From Phycisphaeraceae bacterium (GTDB lineage: Bacteria; Planctomycetota; Phycisphaerae; Phycisphaerales; UBA1924): 64,000 bases of DNA. The stretch spans positions 3,736,084 to 3,800,083 of the forward strand of contig CP075368.1 of assembly GCA_019454185.1 (NCBI GenBank). The letters are read 5' to 3'. Positions 16,010-24,291 of this stretch are shown piece by piece. Made by a program: the position numbers and the translations under genes. The notes under the pieces are model-generated. The model did no database searches, had not been told where the DNA came from, and saw nothing but the letters and a program-made list of their open reading frames with translations. Each line of letters begins with the position of its first letter. Within the stretch, counting starts at the first letter, position 1.

Positions 16010-17080
16010 TCATCGGTTCTCTTTGATCGCCTCGACGATGCGCTCGGCGACGCGGACGTTGATGGAGCCCGCGCTCGCGTCGATGGTGGGGCGGCGGCCG
16101 TCGCGGACCGCGCCCAGGAACTCCCGGATCTCCATGACGATCGGCTCGCCATCGTCGATCGCGAGGTTCTCGACGTTGACCAGTTCGTGCCACTTGAGCA
16201 TGGTGAGGTCCGAGCCGTTGCGGATCTGCTCACGCACTTCGTTCATCTGGATCTCGTTGGCCAGACGCCGAATGATGACGCCGTTCTTGTTTCCGTAGTC
16301 GATCTTGATGTAGGCGTCCTCGCCGGTGATGCGTGTGACGCGCTCGGTCTTGAGGGCCAGGCGGCTGCCGGTGATGTTGGCGACGCAGTTGCCGCTGGGC
16401 CGGCGCCAGACGAGACGGGCGTTGCAGATGTCCTCATGCTCTGTGATGACCGCGACGCCGGAGGCCTGGATCTCGTCGGGTTCCTGGCCACCCATGAGCA
16501 TGAGGACGACGTCGAGGTCGTGGATCATCATGTCCATGACGACGCCGACGTCGACGGAGCGGAAGGACATGGGGCTGACGCGGTGGACCTCGATGAAGCG
16601 GGGCGTGATCTGGCTGGCTTCGGCGGTCGCCCGCTGCATGGCCCGCATGATGGGGTTGAAGCGCTCGATATGGCCGACCATGAGGCATGCGCCGGCGGAC
16701 TCGGCAAGGTCCTTGAGCGCGTTGGCGGTTTTCGCGTCAGCGGCGAGAGGCTTCTCGATGAGGCAGGCGACGCGGTTCTTCAGGAAGGGCTCGGCGGACT
16801 TGTAGTGCGCGGTTGTGGGGACGGCGATGGAAACGGCGTCGACGCCGGCATCGAGGAGGGCCTGTTCGGTTGGGAAGGCGCGGCAGTTGAATTTCTTGGC
16901 GATCTCCGCCGCACGGTCGGGGCTGGAATCGACGACGCCGACGAGTTGGCACCCTGGCTCGGTCGCGTAGACGCGTGCGTGGTGCTGGCCCATGCGACCG
17001 ACGCCGACGGCTCCGCAACGCAGCGTCCGGCCGTTCGTTCCTACGGATGAGGCGTTCGTCCCGTTGGTCGAATCGGGCAT
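16010..17080 (-). CDS. Gfo/Idh/MocA-family NAD(P)-dependent oxidoreductase
   Basis: A 356-residue sugar or inositol-type dehydrogenase. The N-terminal Rossmann domain opens with GAVGVGRMGQHHARVY and the DSSPDRA loop. The family EKP motif (ACLIEKPLA) follows, then the C-terminal alpha/beta domain with VGHIERFNP and a histidine-bearing DMMIHDLDVVL, where the HD-type pair acts in catalysis. These fit the family. The substrate cannot be inferred; UDP-sugar 3-dehydrogenases of lipid A-type pathways are one branch with this look. A GTG three bases upstream (17081-17083) could be the start instead. Thioredoxin lies upstream on the same strand, 87 bp away. An IS element ends 24 bp past its stop. Confidence 0.88.
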   Translation of the reverse strand: MPDSTNGTNASSVGTNGRTLRCGAVGVGRMGQHHARVYATEPGCQLVGVVDSSPDRAAEIAKKFNCRAFPTEQALLDAGVDAVSIAVPTTAHYKSAEPFLKNRVACLIEKPLAADAKTANALKDLAESAGACLMVGHIERFNPIMRAMQRATAEASQITPRFIEVHRVSPMSFRSVDVGVVMDMMIHDLDVVLMLMGGQEPDEIQASGVAVITEHEDICNARLVWRRPSGNCVANITGSRLALKTERVTRITGEDAYIKIDYGNKNGVIIRRLANEIQMNEVREQIRNGSDLTMLKWHELVNVENLAIDDGEPIVMEIREFLGAVRDGRRPTIDASAGSINVRVAERIVEAIKENR

Positions 17081-17167
17081 CACGGATCTTTCGTGCGCAT
17101 CGGCGCGGAGCGTAGTGCGGGTGGAGGGGCGGCCCTTGCCGGCCTGGCTCGTGGCGATCCGGTGTGA

Positions 17168-17500
17168 TCAGCCGGCGGCGCGCTCGAGTGCCTGGGCGAG
17201 ACGGGCCTTGTCCGTCAGGCCGACGAACTTCTCGACGGGTTGGCCATCCTTGAAGATGATGACGGTGGGGATGGCCTGGATGCCGTAGCGGACACCGACG
17301 GCGCGGTTGTTGTCGGTGTCGATCTTGCCGATCTTTGCCTTCTCGCCGAGTTCGTCGGCGAGCTGATCGATGAACGGAGCGAGCATCTTGCAGGGCATGC
17401 ACCACTCGGCCCAGAAGTCTACAAGAACGGGGACCTTGGACTGGAGAACTTCCTGATCGAAGTTGTCGTCGGTGAACGTCTTGGTGTTTGCGCCTGCCAT
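17168..17500 (-). CDS. trxA: Thioredoxin
   Basis: Cytoplasmic thiol-disulfide reductant of 110 residues, the normal size for Trx1. The active site is WCMPCK, with the preceding VLVDFWAEW strand, the KIDTDNN segment and the cis-proline IPT (QAIPTVIIF), all as in the family. Methionine replaces the usual Gly inside the CxxC loop, a small variation also seen elsewhere. The ATG at 17500 has AAGGA 8 bases upstream. A longer frame to 17563 has no such site. The next gene downstream on this strand is the Gfo/Idh/MocA oxidoreductase. Confidence 0.95.
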   Translation of the reverse strand: MAGANTKTFTDDNFDQEVLQSKVPVLVDFWAEWCMPCKMLAPFIDQLADELGEKAKIGKIDTDNNRAVGVRYGIQAIPTVIIFKDGQPVEKFVGLTDKARLAQALERAAG

Positions 17501-17649
17501 GATTTCGGTCCTTGCATCTCGCGCCCCGGCACGCAAACAGGCGGACCCGGACGCGTCATTCACTTGGATGGCGAAGCATAGGCGAACGTGACATTGTTCG
17601 GGATGGAAATGGACGGAGGGTGGTCGGCGCGTTTGGGGGGAGCGTTTGG

Positions 17650-18561
17650 TCAGGAATTGGGCTGGGCGAGGTGCCGGGCAACGCGGAGGGCTTGTGCGTG
17701 TGCCGCCACGTCGTGGACGCGGAAGAGGCGTGCCCCGGCGTGGAAGTGCGCGATGGAGCAGGCGAGCGTGGCCGGGAGTCGTTGATCGAGCGGGAGCGGG
17801 GGCTCTGCTGCGAACGCGCCGACGAAACTTTTGCGGCTGAGGGCGGAGAGGATGGGGCGTCCGAGCGTGAGAAGTTCCTGGGTTCTGCGGATGAGCATCG
17901 CGTTCTGCTCGACGGTCTTGCCGAAGCCGAGCCCGGGGTCGAGGACGATGCGTTCCGGATCGACGCCGGCTTCGACCGCTTGTTGCATAAGGGCGTGCAG
18001 GGCGAGTCGGACGTGCTCGACGGCGTCGCCTTGGATGGGTGCTTCTGAGGGTGCGTAGGACGTGGAGTATCTGTCCTGATCCGGCGCGAGGGCGCGGTGC
18101 ATGAGGATGAGCCCGGCCCCGCTTGAAGCGGCGATGGAGAGGATGGCGGGGTCTTCTGTCGCGCCTGAGACATCGTTGATGATCTGTGCGCCCGCATCGA
18201 GGGCGGCGCGTGCGACCTCGGCGAGCGTGGTGTCGATGCTGATGGGGATGGTGCCGAGGATGCCCCCTTCGGCCCTGATCGCCTTGATCGCGGGGACGAC
18301 GCGGGCGATCTGTTCTTGTGCGCTGACGCGACCGGCGCCGGGGCGTGTGGATTCACCCCCGATGTCGAGCGCGTCCGCTCCGGCGAGGGCCGCGTGGTGT
18401 GCGGCACGGACGGCGTCGGCGGGCGTGTGGAGGAGTCCGCCGTCGTAGAAGGAATCGGGCGTGAGGTTGAGGATGGCGATGAGGCGTGGGTGGGTGAGGG
18501 AGATGGCGAGGCCCGAAGAGAGCGGCCAGGTATCCGGGGGGGTGGACGTTCGTTCCGGCAT
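17650..18561 (-). CDS. folP: Dihydropteroate synthase
   Basis: Folate biosynthesis enzyme condensing 6-hydroxymethyl-dihydropterin diphosphate with p-aminobenzoate. The 303-residue protein has the full set of TIM-barrel motifs: NLTPDSFYDGG, DIGGESTRPGA, ISIDTT, IINDVSG, LDPGLGFGK and LSRKSF near the C-terminus. The ATG at 18561 (MPERTS) is preferred; the ribosome binding site is weak. It is divergent from the FHA histidine kinase gene with only 52 bp between starts, so the two promoters overlap. No other folate gene is near. The N-terminal 20 residues before ISLTHPRLI are slightly longer than in most homologues, so a later start cannot be ruled out. Confidence 0.93.
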   Translation of the reverse strand: MPERTSTPPDTWPLSSGLAISLTHPRLIAILNLTPDSFYDGGLLHTPADAVRAAHHAALAGADALDIGGESTRPGAGRVSAQEQIARVVPAIKAIRAEGGILGTIPISIDTTLAEVARAALDAGAQIINDVSGATEDPAILSIAASSGAGLILMHRALAPDQDRYSTSYAPSEAPIQGDAVEHVRLALHALMQQAVEAGVDPERIVLDPGLGFGKTVEQNAMLIRRTQELLTLGRPILSALSRKSFVGAFAAEPPLPLDQRLPATLACSIAHFHAGARLFRVHDVAAHAQALRVARHLAQPNS

Positions 18562-18613
18562 GTGTGCGAGAGCGTATGCGTCGCCATGCGCGGTTCGGGC
18601 GTATCTTCTCTGC

Positions 18614-20332
18614 ATGCTGACGCTGGTGGTCATCCATGGTCCGGACAAGGGGCGCCGGTTCGAGTTGCCGGGGAATGTCCCGCAGCTGATCGGGCGATCC
18701 AGCGAGGCCCTTCCCATCTCGGACACGACGGTCTCTCGGCGGCACGCGGAGCTGACGCCCGATCGCGGGACGTGGTGGATCCGCGATCTTGACTCGCACA
18801 ACGGGACGCTCGTGAACGGGGCGCGGATCGAGGAGCGCCGGCGGCTCTCCGAGGGGGATCAGATCCGCGTCGGTGAGACGGTCTTCAGGGTGGGTGATCG
18901 TCTGACGCGGGAGCACGCGGACGCCGTGCGCCTCATGCTGCCCCATGAGATGGACGCGAGCGTGCAGCGGACGCTCGAATCGAGCGAGGACTCGATGATC
19001 CTTCCCTCGGAGGATCCATCGGCGGCGGCTCGCGAGCATCTGCGCCTGATCTATCGCCTGACCTCGTTGACGACGCAGATCACGGATCGTCTGAAGCTGC
19101 TCGAGTCGGTGATGGATCTTGCGTTCTCGGAGCTTCGGCCCGAGCGCGGGTTCATCATGCTGAAGGATGACGACGCCGAGGGGACGTTGCGCCCCCTGGT
19201 GGTGAGGCACCGGACCGCGCCGGGGCGGGGGGAGGATCCGCGGATCCAGGTGAGCCGCACGATCCTGCAGCACTGTGTGCGCCGGGGTGAGGGGCTCTTA
19301 ACGAGCAACGCGATGGCGGACCCGAGATTCAGCGGCGTGCCCGGGGGGGCAGGGGGCGGGGACAGCATCCAGCGTTTCCATATTCGGTCCGCGCTCTGCT
19401 CGCCGATCAGGTTCAAGGATCGGACGTTCGGGGCGGTGTATCTGGACTCGTCCGCCGCGGCGGGCACGTTCACGCCGGCGCACCTCGCGCTGCTGAACGC
19501 GATCGCGCTGCACACGGGGCTGGCGCTTGCGCACCTTGAGTCGTACCAGCAGCGTCTGCACACGGAGCGTCTCGCGGCGATGGGGGAGACGATGGCGACG
19601 CTGTCGCACTCGATCAAGAACATCATGCAGGGGATGCGGGGCGGGGCGGATGTGGTGGAGATGGGGCTGAAGAAGGACGACCTGAAGATCGCGAAGGGTG
19701 GATGGACGATCCTCCGCAGGAACATCGACAGGATCGGGCGGCTGACGCTGAACATGCTGACGTACAGCAAGCAGCGGATGCTGGAGATCGAACTGACGCC
19801 GCTCGGGGCCGTGATCGAGGACTGCGCGATGCTGCTTGAGGGCCAGTGCAAGCAGCGTCGGATCGGGATGATGCTGGATCTGGACCAGGAGATGCCGCCG
19901 CTGCACATCGATCCGCACCTGATGCATCAGGCGATTCTGAATCTGGTGACGAACGCGGTCGAGGCGGTGGTGGATGGGACGGGGATCGTGACGATCCGCA
20001 CGACGTACCGTCAGCCGGACGCGGGCGCGCCGGGGCTCGGTCCTTCGACGGAGATCCTGGTAATGGACAACGGGCCGGGGATTTCGACGGATCGGCTGCA
20101 GTGGATCTTCGAGCCGTTCAACTCGGGCAAGGGGTCACGCGGCACCGGGCTGGGGCTGGCCGTGACCAAGCGGATCGTCGAGGAGCACGGCGGGCGCATC
20201 ACCGTTGAGTCCGAGCCGGGGAAGGGCACCACGTTTCGGATCTATCTTCCGAACGATCCGAACAAGGCGTTCGATCCCGCGGCGACGACCGAGACGGGGC
20301 CGATCGTGGATGACCTGCTGAGGAAACTGTGA
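18614..20332 (+). CDS. FHA-GAF sensor histidine kinase
   Basis: A 572-residue cytosolic histidine kinase. Residues 1-96 form an FHA domain (GRSS, SRRHAEL, SHNGT), which binds phosphothreonine. About 150-315 is a GAF domain. Next comes the dimerisation helix with phospho-acceptor H332 in LSHSIKN. The ATPase domain follows, with N box (NLVTNAVEAV), G1 (DNGPGI), F box (FEPFNSGKG) and G2 (GTGLGLAV). There is no membrane segment. The FHA domain suggests control by a Ser/Thr kinase, perhaps one of those at 5-11 kb, which is inference. No response regulator is adjacent. The start MLTLVVIHG is fixed by the FHA first strand. A longer frame to 18461 overlaps folP. Confidence 0.93.
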   Translation: MLTLVVIHGPDKGRRFELPGNVPQLIGRSSEALPISDTTVSRRHAELTPDRGTWWIRDLDSHNGTLVNGARIEERRRLSEGDQIRVGETVFRVGDRLTREHADAVRLMLPHEMDASVQRTLESSEDSMILPSEDPSAAAREHLRLIYRLTSLTTQITDRLKLLESVMDLAFSELRPERGFIMLKDDDAEGTLRPLVVRHRTAPGRGEDPRIQVSRTILQHCVRRGEGLLTSNAMADPRFSGVPGGAGGGDSIQRFHIRSALCSPIRFKDRTFGAVYLDSSAAAGTFTPAHLALLNAIALHTGLALAHLESYQQRLHTERLAAMGETMATLSHSIKNIMQGMRGGADVVEMGLKKDDLKIAKGGWTILRRNIDRIGRLTLNMLTYSKQRMLEIELTPLGAVIEDCAMLLEGQCKQRRIGMMLDLDQEMPPLHIDPHLMHQAILNLVTNAVEAVVDGTGIVTIRTTYRQPDAGAPGLGPSTEILVMDNGPGISTDRLQWIFEPFNSGKGSRGTGLGLAVTKRIVEEHGGRITVESEPGKGTTFRIYLPNDPNKAFDPAATTETGPIVDDLLRKL

Positions 20333-20350
20333 GCGTCTGGCCGCTGCGAA

Positions 20351-21064
20351 TCAGGCCATTTCGATCAGGATGAACTCTGCGCCGGCATCGCCTGCGGTGA
20401 TGGCCACCTCGGTCTCATCGCCGATGAAGACGCCGTCGCCTTCGGACAGATCGTGTCCGTTGAGGGTGATGCTGCCCTTGGCGAGGTGGAGGAAGGCGTG
20501 GCGGTCTGGATGGAGCGGGTGTGCCGCGGCTTTGCCCGCGCTCAGGCGCGATGCGTAGAAGAAGGCGTCCTGGTGGATGAGTGTCGGAGCGCCTGAGCCG
20601 TCGGGGCCGGCGAGGAGCGCGAGGCGATCGCGCAGGTCGGCATCCTTGAACTCGCGGTCCTCGTAGGAAGGTCGGATGTTCTTGCGGTCGGGCGTGATCC
20701 AGATCTGCAGAAGACGGAGCGGATCGGTCGGCGAGGGGTTGAACTCTGAGTGTCGGATGCCGCTGCCCGCGCTCATCCGCTGGATCCACCCCGGCGCGAG
20801 CGACTTGGCGTTGCCGGTCGAGTCCTTGTGAGCGAGTTGCCCGTCGAGGACGTAGGTGATGATCTCCATGTTGTCGTGGGGGTGCTCGCTGAAGCCCATG
20901 CCGGGGCGGACGCGATCGTCGTTGACGACGAGGAGCGAGCGGAAGCCGTCGGCGTATGGCACATCGTTCGAGAGGATCGAGCGTCCGAAGGAGAAGGTGT
21001 GGCGACCGTCGAGCCAGCCGATGCGAGTCATGGCCCTGTCATCCGCTTTGCGAACAGTGATCAT
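20351..21064 (-). CDS. Pirin-family protein
   Basis: A 237-residue bicupin of the pirin/YhhW type. The N-terminal cupin shows GFSEHPHDNMEIITYVLDG, with the metal-binding His/His/Glu set, and then the HKDSTGN segment. The pirin-specific RMSAGSGIRHSEFN follows, where the fourth His ligand lies. Family members bind iron; some act as quercetinases, others as redox-sensing regulators. The ATG at 21064 has AAGGAG 8 bases before it, and a possible -10 (TATTAT, complement of 21123-21128) is upstream. A MarR regulator gene lies upstream on the same strand, separated by a gene-free 630 bp, and MarR-pirin neighbourhoods are common. It converges on the FHA kinase with an 18-bp gap. Confidence 0.92.
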   Translation of the reverse strand: MITVRKADDRAMTRIGWLDGRHTFSFGRSILSNDVPYADGFRSLLVVNDDRVRPGMGFSEHPHDNMEIITYVLDGQLAHKDSTGNAKSLAPGWIQRMSAGSGIRHSEFNPSPTDPLRLLQIWITPDRKNIRPSYEDREFKDADLRDRLALLAGPDGSGAPTLIHQDAFFYASRLSAGKAAAHPLHPDRHAFLHLAKGSITLNGHDLSEGDGVFIGDETEVAITAGDAGAEFILIEMA

Positions 21065-21251
21065 CTGAAGCTCCTTCTGGTGGTCTGGACGGGCTCGCCC
21101 GTGCCATTGCTTGTTCCAACAGATAATACGATGCCGGCGGGTCGCGGATGGTGACGGCGTCACGGGACTGGTGCGAGCCCGCGCAGAGCGGGCGTGGCGG
21201 GCTGGGGGGCGAACGCCGCGAGGCCTGCGGGGTATGGATGCGAAGGGGCAA

Positions 21252-21293
21252 AAATGACACCCCGCCGCTGGAGGTCTCAGAGTTGCGGCGGGG
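21252..21293 (-). terminator. Intrinsic terminator, minus strand
   Basis: On the minus strand a perfect 9-bp stem (CCCCGCCGC / GCGGCGGGG, plus strand 21260-21268 and 21285-21293) is followed by TGTCATTTTTGCC. The T run makes it a classical rho-independent terminator. The loop contains ACCTCC. It lies about 400 bases past the MarR stop, so it may end a separate RNA rather than the MarR messenger. Confidence 0.6.
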
Positions 21294-21421
21294 CGTCTGG
21301 GAGGTCTCGGGATGTCTCAGCGCCCGGTCCCGGGCTCGGGTACGGGCCGGACCGGCTGGTCCTGCCCGGAGCGAGATGAAGAGCGGGCAACCGATCACAC
21401 TATCTGATGCCGCTGATCGGA
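21252..21421 (-). ncRNA. Candidate structured small RNA ending at the terminator
   Basis: Reading the minus strand from 21421 to 21252, four hairpins follow one another. These are CCGATCA...TGATCGG (21392-21421), GGACC-AGCC-GGTCC, GCCCG-GGAC-CGGGC, and the terminator stem. GAGACCTCC occurs twice, once in the terminator loop; CCTCC is complementary to a ribosome binding site. No promoter could be found. This is a pattern-based proposal only. Confidence 0.25.
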
Positions 21422-21695
21422 TTGCGTTTCGCAGTCCCCGCGGCTTTCCACTGTGGGTGCCGGTTCGTGTCCGTGTGTCACACGTTGACCGGCCCCGCAC
21501 ATTCCACTACGCGAGAGAGAGTTCGATCGTCCGCATCGCTTGGTTTCAGAATGCTCGGACCGGACACATCTCTTCTGGGTTTCTATACGCAGCCGGCGCG
21601 TGTGAGTTCTGGCGTTTCGAGGCGCGGATGCGCCTCGGTTCTGGGACTGTTGGTGCGTTGGGTGGATTCTCACAAGGTCGGGGTCGGGGCCCGCT

Positions 21696-22271
21696 TCACG
21701 GCTCAGAGCGAGCGCGGCGGATCTTGGCGAGCAGGACGAGGAGTTGTCCGAGATCGCGCTGCGAGACGTGGCCGAGCTGTTCCTTGTGGGCCCGGAGCAC
21801 CGGCTTATCCAGTGCGGCGAGGATGTCGAGTCCCGCTCGTGTGATCTTCACGCGTGTGATGCGGCGGTCGTTTCCATCGCGGGCGCGTCTGACCAAGCCC
21901 TGGTCCTCCAGGCGATCGATCAGGCGTGTGACATCGGGAACGGGCGTGACCATGTGCTCGCCGATCTCCGAGCATGTGCGGGTGCCGTCTTCGGCGATTG
22001 CCCCGCGGAGGATCCTGAGCACGTTGTATGTGGCTTCGGAGAGCCCGTGGGGCTTGAGAAGCCGCTGGAAGTCGGCGGAGAGGATGCCCGAGGTGCGCTG
22101 GAGGGCGATGTACGCCTCCTGGGAGATGCTGGCGAACGGCGACTTCTTGTGGAGTTCGCGTTGCAGCGAGGCACGCGCATCGACGGCGGCGCGGCCGCGG
22201 GAGTTCTTGGCGGGGCGTGTTCCGCGACCGCGGGCATTGGTTGTTGCTTTCTTGCGTGATCGGCTGGGCAT
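21696..22271 (-). CDS. MarR-family transcriptional regulator
   Basis: A 191-residue winged-helix repressor-type protein. After a basic N-terminal 45 residues (RSRKKATTNARGRGTRP) comes the MarR fold. Its recognition region is TCSEIGEHMVTPVPDVTRLIDRLEDQGLVRRARDGNDRRITRVKIT, with the family's D-x-R-x wing. The ATG at 22271 is chosen because GGAGG lies 8 bases upstream. An in-frame ATG at 22316 has no such site. It is divergent from the methyltransferase-like gene, with 148 bp between the starts, so it could regulate both itself and that gene. Pirin lies downstream on the same strand. No effector pocket could be judged from sequence. Confidence 0.9.
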   Translation of the reverse strand: MPSRSRKKATTNARGRGTRPAKNSRGRAAVDARASLQRELHKKSPFASISQEAYIALQRTSGILSADFQRLLKPHGLSEATYNVLRILRGAIAEDGTRTCSEIGEHMVTPVPDVTRLIDRLEDQGLVRRARDGNDRRITRVKITRAGLDILAALDKPVLRAHKEQLGHVSQRDLGQLLVLLAKIRRARSEP

Positions 22272-22419
22272 TGTCGCGCCCTCCGGGACGCGGAGGATGG
22301 TAGGGTTCGAATCCATCCCGAATGCCCTCGGAACGGGTCGCCATGGCGGGACGGGCGTGCCTTCAATAGGTCGAGGGCTCGCCCGCGACAGAGGCGGGGG
22401 ACCCGCAACGGAGTTCCAC

Positions 22420-23490
22420 ATGTCCATCCGATCTCGTGCGTTGTCACTGGTCGTCCTGTGTGCCGGGCTCTGGGGCGGTTCCGGGGGTGCGGCCGCGCAG
22501 GGTGCGGAGCCGGCTTCTGACATCGTGCAGGAACTCTCGCGCCAGTCGTGGATGATCTCGCCGGCGGTGCATTCGGATCTTGCGCTGGAGTTCCTGCGTG
22601 GCGTGCCGAATCTGCCGGTGCCCGAGCCCAGGACGCTGTGGCGCAGCCGCGAGAGGCGCGTGGCGTACACCGCTGCGCAGTATGAGTCGCTGGATGAGCA
22701 GGAGCGGGCGGATCTTTCGGCCCGGGAGTTTCCGCCGGCGTTTACCTATATGACGGCGTACGGGTCGCCGCTGGTATATGCGAGGGTGCTGGATGTGGCG
22801 TCGGCGCACGGTGTGAAGTCGTTGAGCGGGAAGCGCGTGCTGGACTTCGGGTATGGCTCGATCGGTCAGATACGGCTGATGGCGCTGATGGGGGCGGATG
22901 CGCACGGTGTGGACGTCGAGGTCGCGCTCGCGGCTTTGTATGGGCACGAGGGTGACACGGGGCGGCTCGGTCCGGGCAAGGTCTCGCTGCACCACGGGCG
23001 GTGGCCGGCCGAGCCCGCGATCGTCGAGGCGATCGGAGGCGGGTACGACCTGATCACGAGCAAGAACACGCTGAAGGCGGGATACATCCACCCCGCGCGC
23101 GAGGTGGATCCCGCGCAGCTCGTGCACCTCGGCGTGGATGATGCGGCGTTCTTGAAGAGCGTTCACGATGCACTGAAGCCGGGCGGGCTGTTTGTCATCT
23201 ACAACATCTGCCCGCCGCAGAATCCCGCGCCGGGCACAGCGGGTGCGACGGGCGATACCGCGTACATCCCGTGGGCGGACGGGTGGAGCCCGTTCACGAA
23301 GGAGCAGTTTGCCTCTGCGGGGCTTGAGGTGCTCGCCTTCGATGAGCGTGATGAAGCGGTGCTGCACCCGATTTTCCTCGCACTCGGGTATGACGAGGGA
23401 AAGGGGCTCGAGGGGCTTCAGAAGTCGATTTTCGTGTGGTACACCGTCGCCAAGAGGCCCGAGAATCCGTCCGAAGCGGGGCGGGAGTGA
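22420..23490 (+). CDS. Exported SAM-methyltransferase-like protein
   Basis: A 356-residue protein with a cleavable signal peptide (SLVVLCAGLWGGSGGAAAQ) followed by a class I methyltransferase-like domain. SAM-type motif I appears as VLDFGYGSIGQIRLMALMGADAHGVDVE, then a later LKPGGLFVIYNICPPQ corresponding to the strand after motif III. The motif I loop is DFGYGSIG rather than DxGxGxG, so binding of SAM is not certain. Export is odd for an enzyme whose cofactor is cytoplasmic. The start at 22420 is fixed by the signal peptide and GGAG 8 bases upstream. A long in-frame upstream extension to 21148 lies over the MarR gene and is not coding. It may be regulated by the divergent MarR. Confidence 0.7.
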   Translation: MSIRSRALSLVVLCAGLWGGSGGAAAQGAEPASDIVQELSRQSWMISPAVHSDLALEFLRGVPNLPVPEPRTLWRSRERRVAYTAAQYESLDEQERADLSAREFPPAFTYMTAYGSPLVYARVLDVASAHGVKSLSGKRVLDFGYGSIGQIRLMALMGADAHGVDVEVALAALYGHEGDTGRLGPGKVSLHHGRWPAEPAIVEAIGGGYDLITSKNTLKAGYIHPAREVDPAQLVHLGVDDAAFLKSVHDALKPGGLFVIYNICPPQNPAPGTAGATGDTAYIPWADGWSPFTKEQFASAGLEVLAFDERDEAVLHPIFLALGYDEGKGLEGLQKSIFVWYTVAKRPENPSEAGRE

Positions 23491-23604
23491 TCGGACGTGA
23501 AGCCGGGAATGGGGTGGGGGATGTCCGAGGGCGTTCTCGTGGAGAAGGGCGGGATTCCGCGGTTTGGCGGCGCATCGGGGCCGTTGTGCTGTAAGATTGG
23601 GTAG

Positions 23605-24291
23605 ATGAATGCGGGCTCTGAGAGGGGCTCCGGCGGGCCTCAGGGTCGCCGGAAGGTTCGGTGTGTTCTCTGGACTGCCAGGGGCGCGATGCCACCTTCG
23701 GAGTTGGACGTCGAACTCGGGAAGAAGGGGATCGAGTGGCGTGCCGCGGACGATGCGCACGGCGCGATGGCTCTGCTGGTTTCGTGGGCGAAACCCGCGG
23801 AGGAGCAGGGTGTCGTTCGCGTGCTGATTCTGGTGGAGCCCTCCGGGCTTGGGAACGGGTCCGATGGTGTTCGGGCTCTGCTCGATGCCGCGGATCTGTA
23901 TGCGCCGGATGCGGCGAGGTGGGTTTATGTCCGCGGCGCGAACCCCGCGTTGCGTGCGCTCGTTGAAAGCGATGTGAAAGGCGCGGCTTCGCAGGGAACA
24001 CGGTTTGGTGAGCCATCTCGTCCGGCACGTGGATCGGGTGCCGGAGCGCGGATCGGTACGCCGCGGCCTGAGGCAAGGCCCCTGCCGCTGCGGATCGCGC
24101 CGGGATCGATCGGCGACACGCCGGTTGTTCGGCCAGGAACCCCGGTACCCGACGGGCTGGATGAGCAGATGGAGGATGAGATCGTCTCCGGTTCGCACCT
24201 GACTGATGAAGAGCTGGCGATGCTTCTCTCCGATGATCCGCTGGATGAGGACGACCGTCCTCGGCGCGGTTCAGGGGGTGGGCGGCCATGA
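23605..24291 (+). CDS. Hypothetical protein upstream of the diguanylate cyclase, 228 aa
   Basis: Unrecognised cytosolic protein. The first 110 residues look like a degenerate receiver-like alpha/beta fold (KVRCVLWTARG, then VVRVLILVEPSG and ARWVYVRGANPALRALVES). No phosphorylatable Asp stands out. The rest is low complexity, Pro/Arg/Gly-rich, then a strongly acidic end (DEELAMLLSDDPLDEDD). Its stop overlaps the ATG of the diguanylate cyclase (ATGATGG with TGA at 24289-24291), so the two are translationally coupled. The downstream protein has a similar degenerate receiver-like N-terminus, which suggests the two interact. That is inference only. Confidence 0.65.
   Translation: MNAGSERGSGGPQGRRKVRCVLWTARGAMPPSELDVELGKKGIEWRAADDAHGAMALLVSWAKPAEEQGVVRVLILVEPSGLGNGSDGVRALLDAADLYAPDAARWVYVRGANPALRALVESDVKGAASQGTRFGEPSRPARGSGAGARIGTPRPEARPLPLRIAPGSIGDTPVVRPGTPVPDGLDEQMEDEIVSGSHLTDEELAMLLSDDPLDEDDRPRRGSGGGRP

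Larger units (their letters stand above)
21065..21695. other. 630-bp gene-free interval between MarR and pirin genes
   Basis: No open frame here looks coding on either strand: the longer ones are rich in Arg, Ser and Cys with no recognisable segments. The part nearest pirin carries its probable promoter. The middle (21252-21421) holds several inverted repeats on the minus strand, listed as a candidate RNA. From 21480 to 21690 nothing could be assigned. Confidence 0.4.

Noticed and set aside
15959..17050. Long plus-strand open frame of 363 codons
   Set aside because: It is the antisense shadow of the Gfo/Idh/MocA oxidoreductase gene, whose minus-strand frame carries all family motifs.
22295..22318. 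GGTTCGAATCC, a tRNA T-loop-like sequence
   Set aside because: The flanks form GGATGG/CCATCC around it, not a T stem, and no acceptor, D or anticodon arm can be built.
21148..22419. In-frame upstream extension of the methyltransferase-like gene
   Set aside because: It covers the MarR gene on the other strand and shows no domain; the signal peptide and ribosome binding site at 22420 fix the real start.
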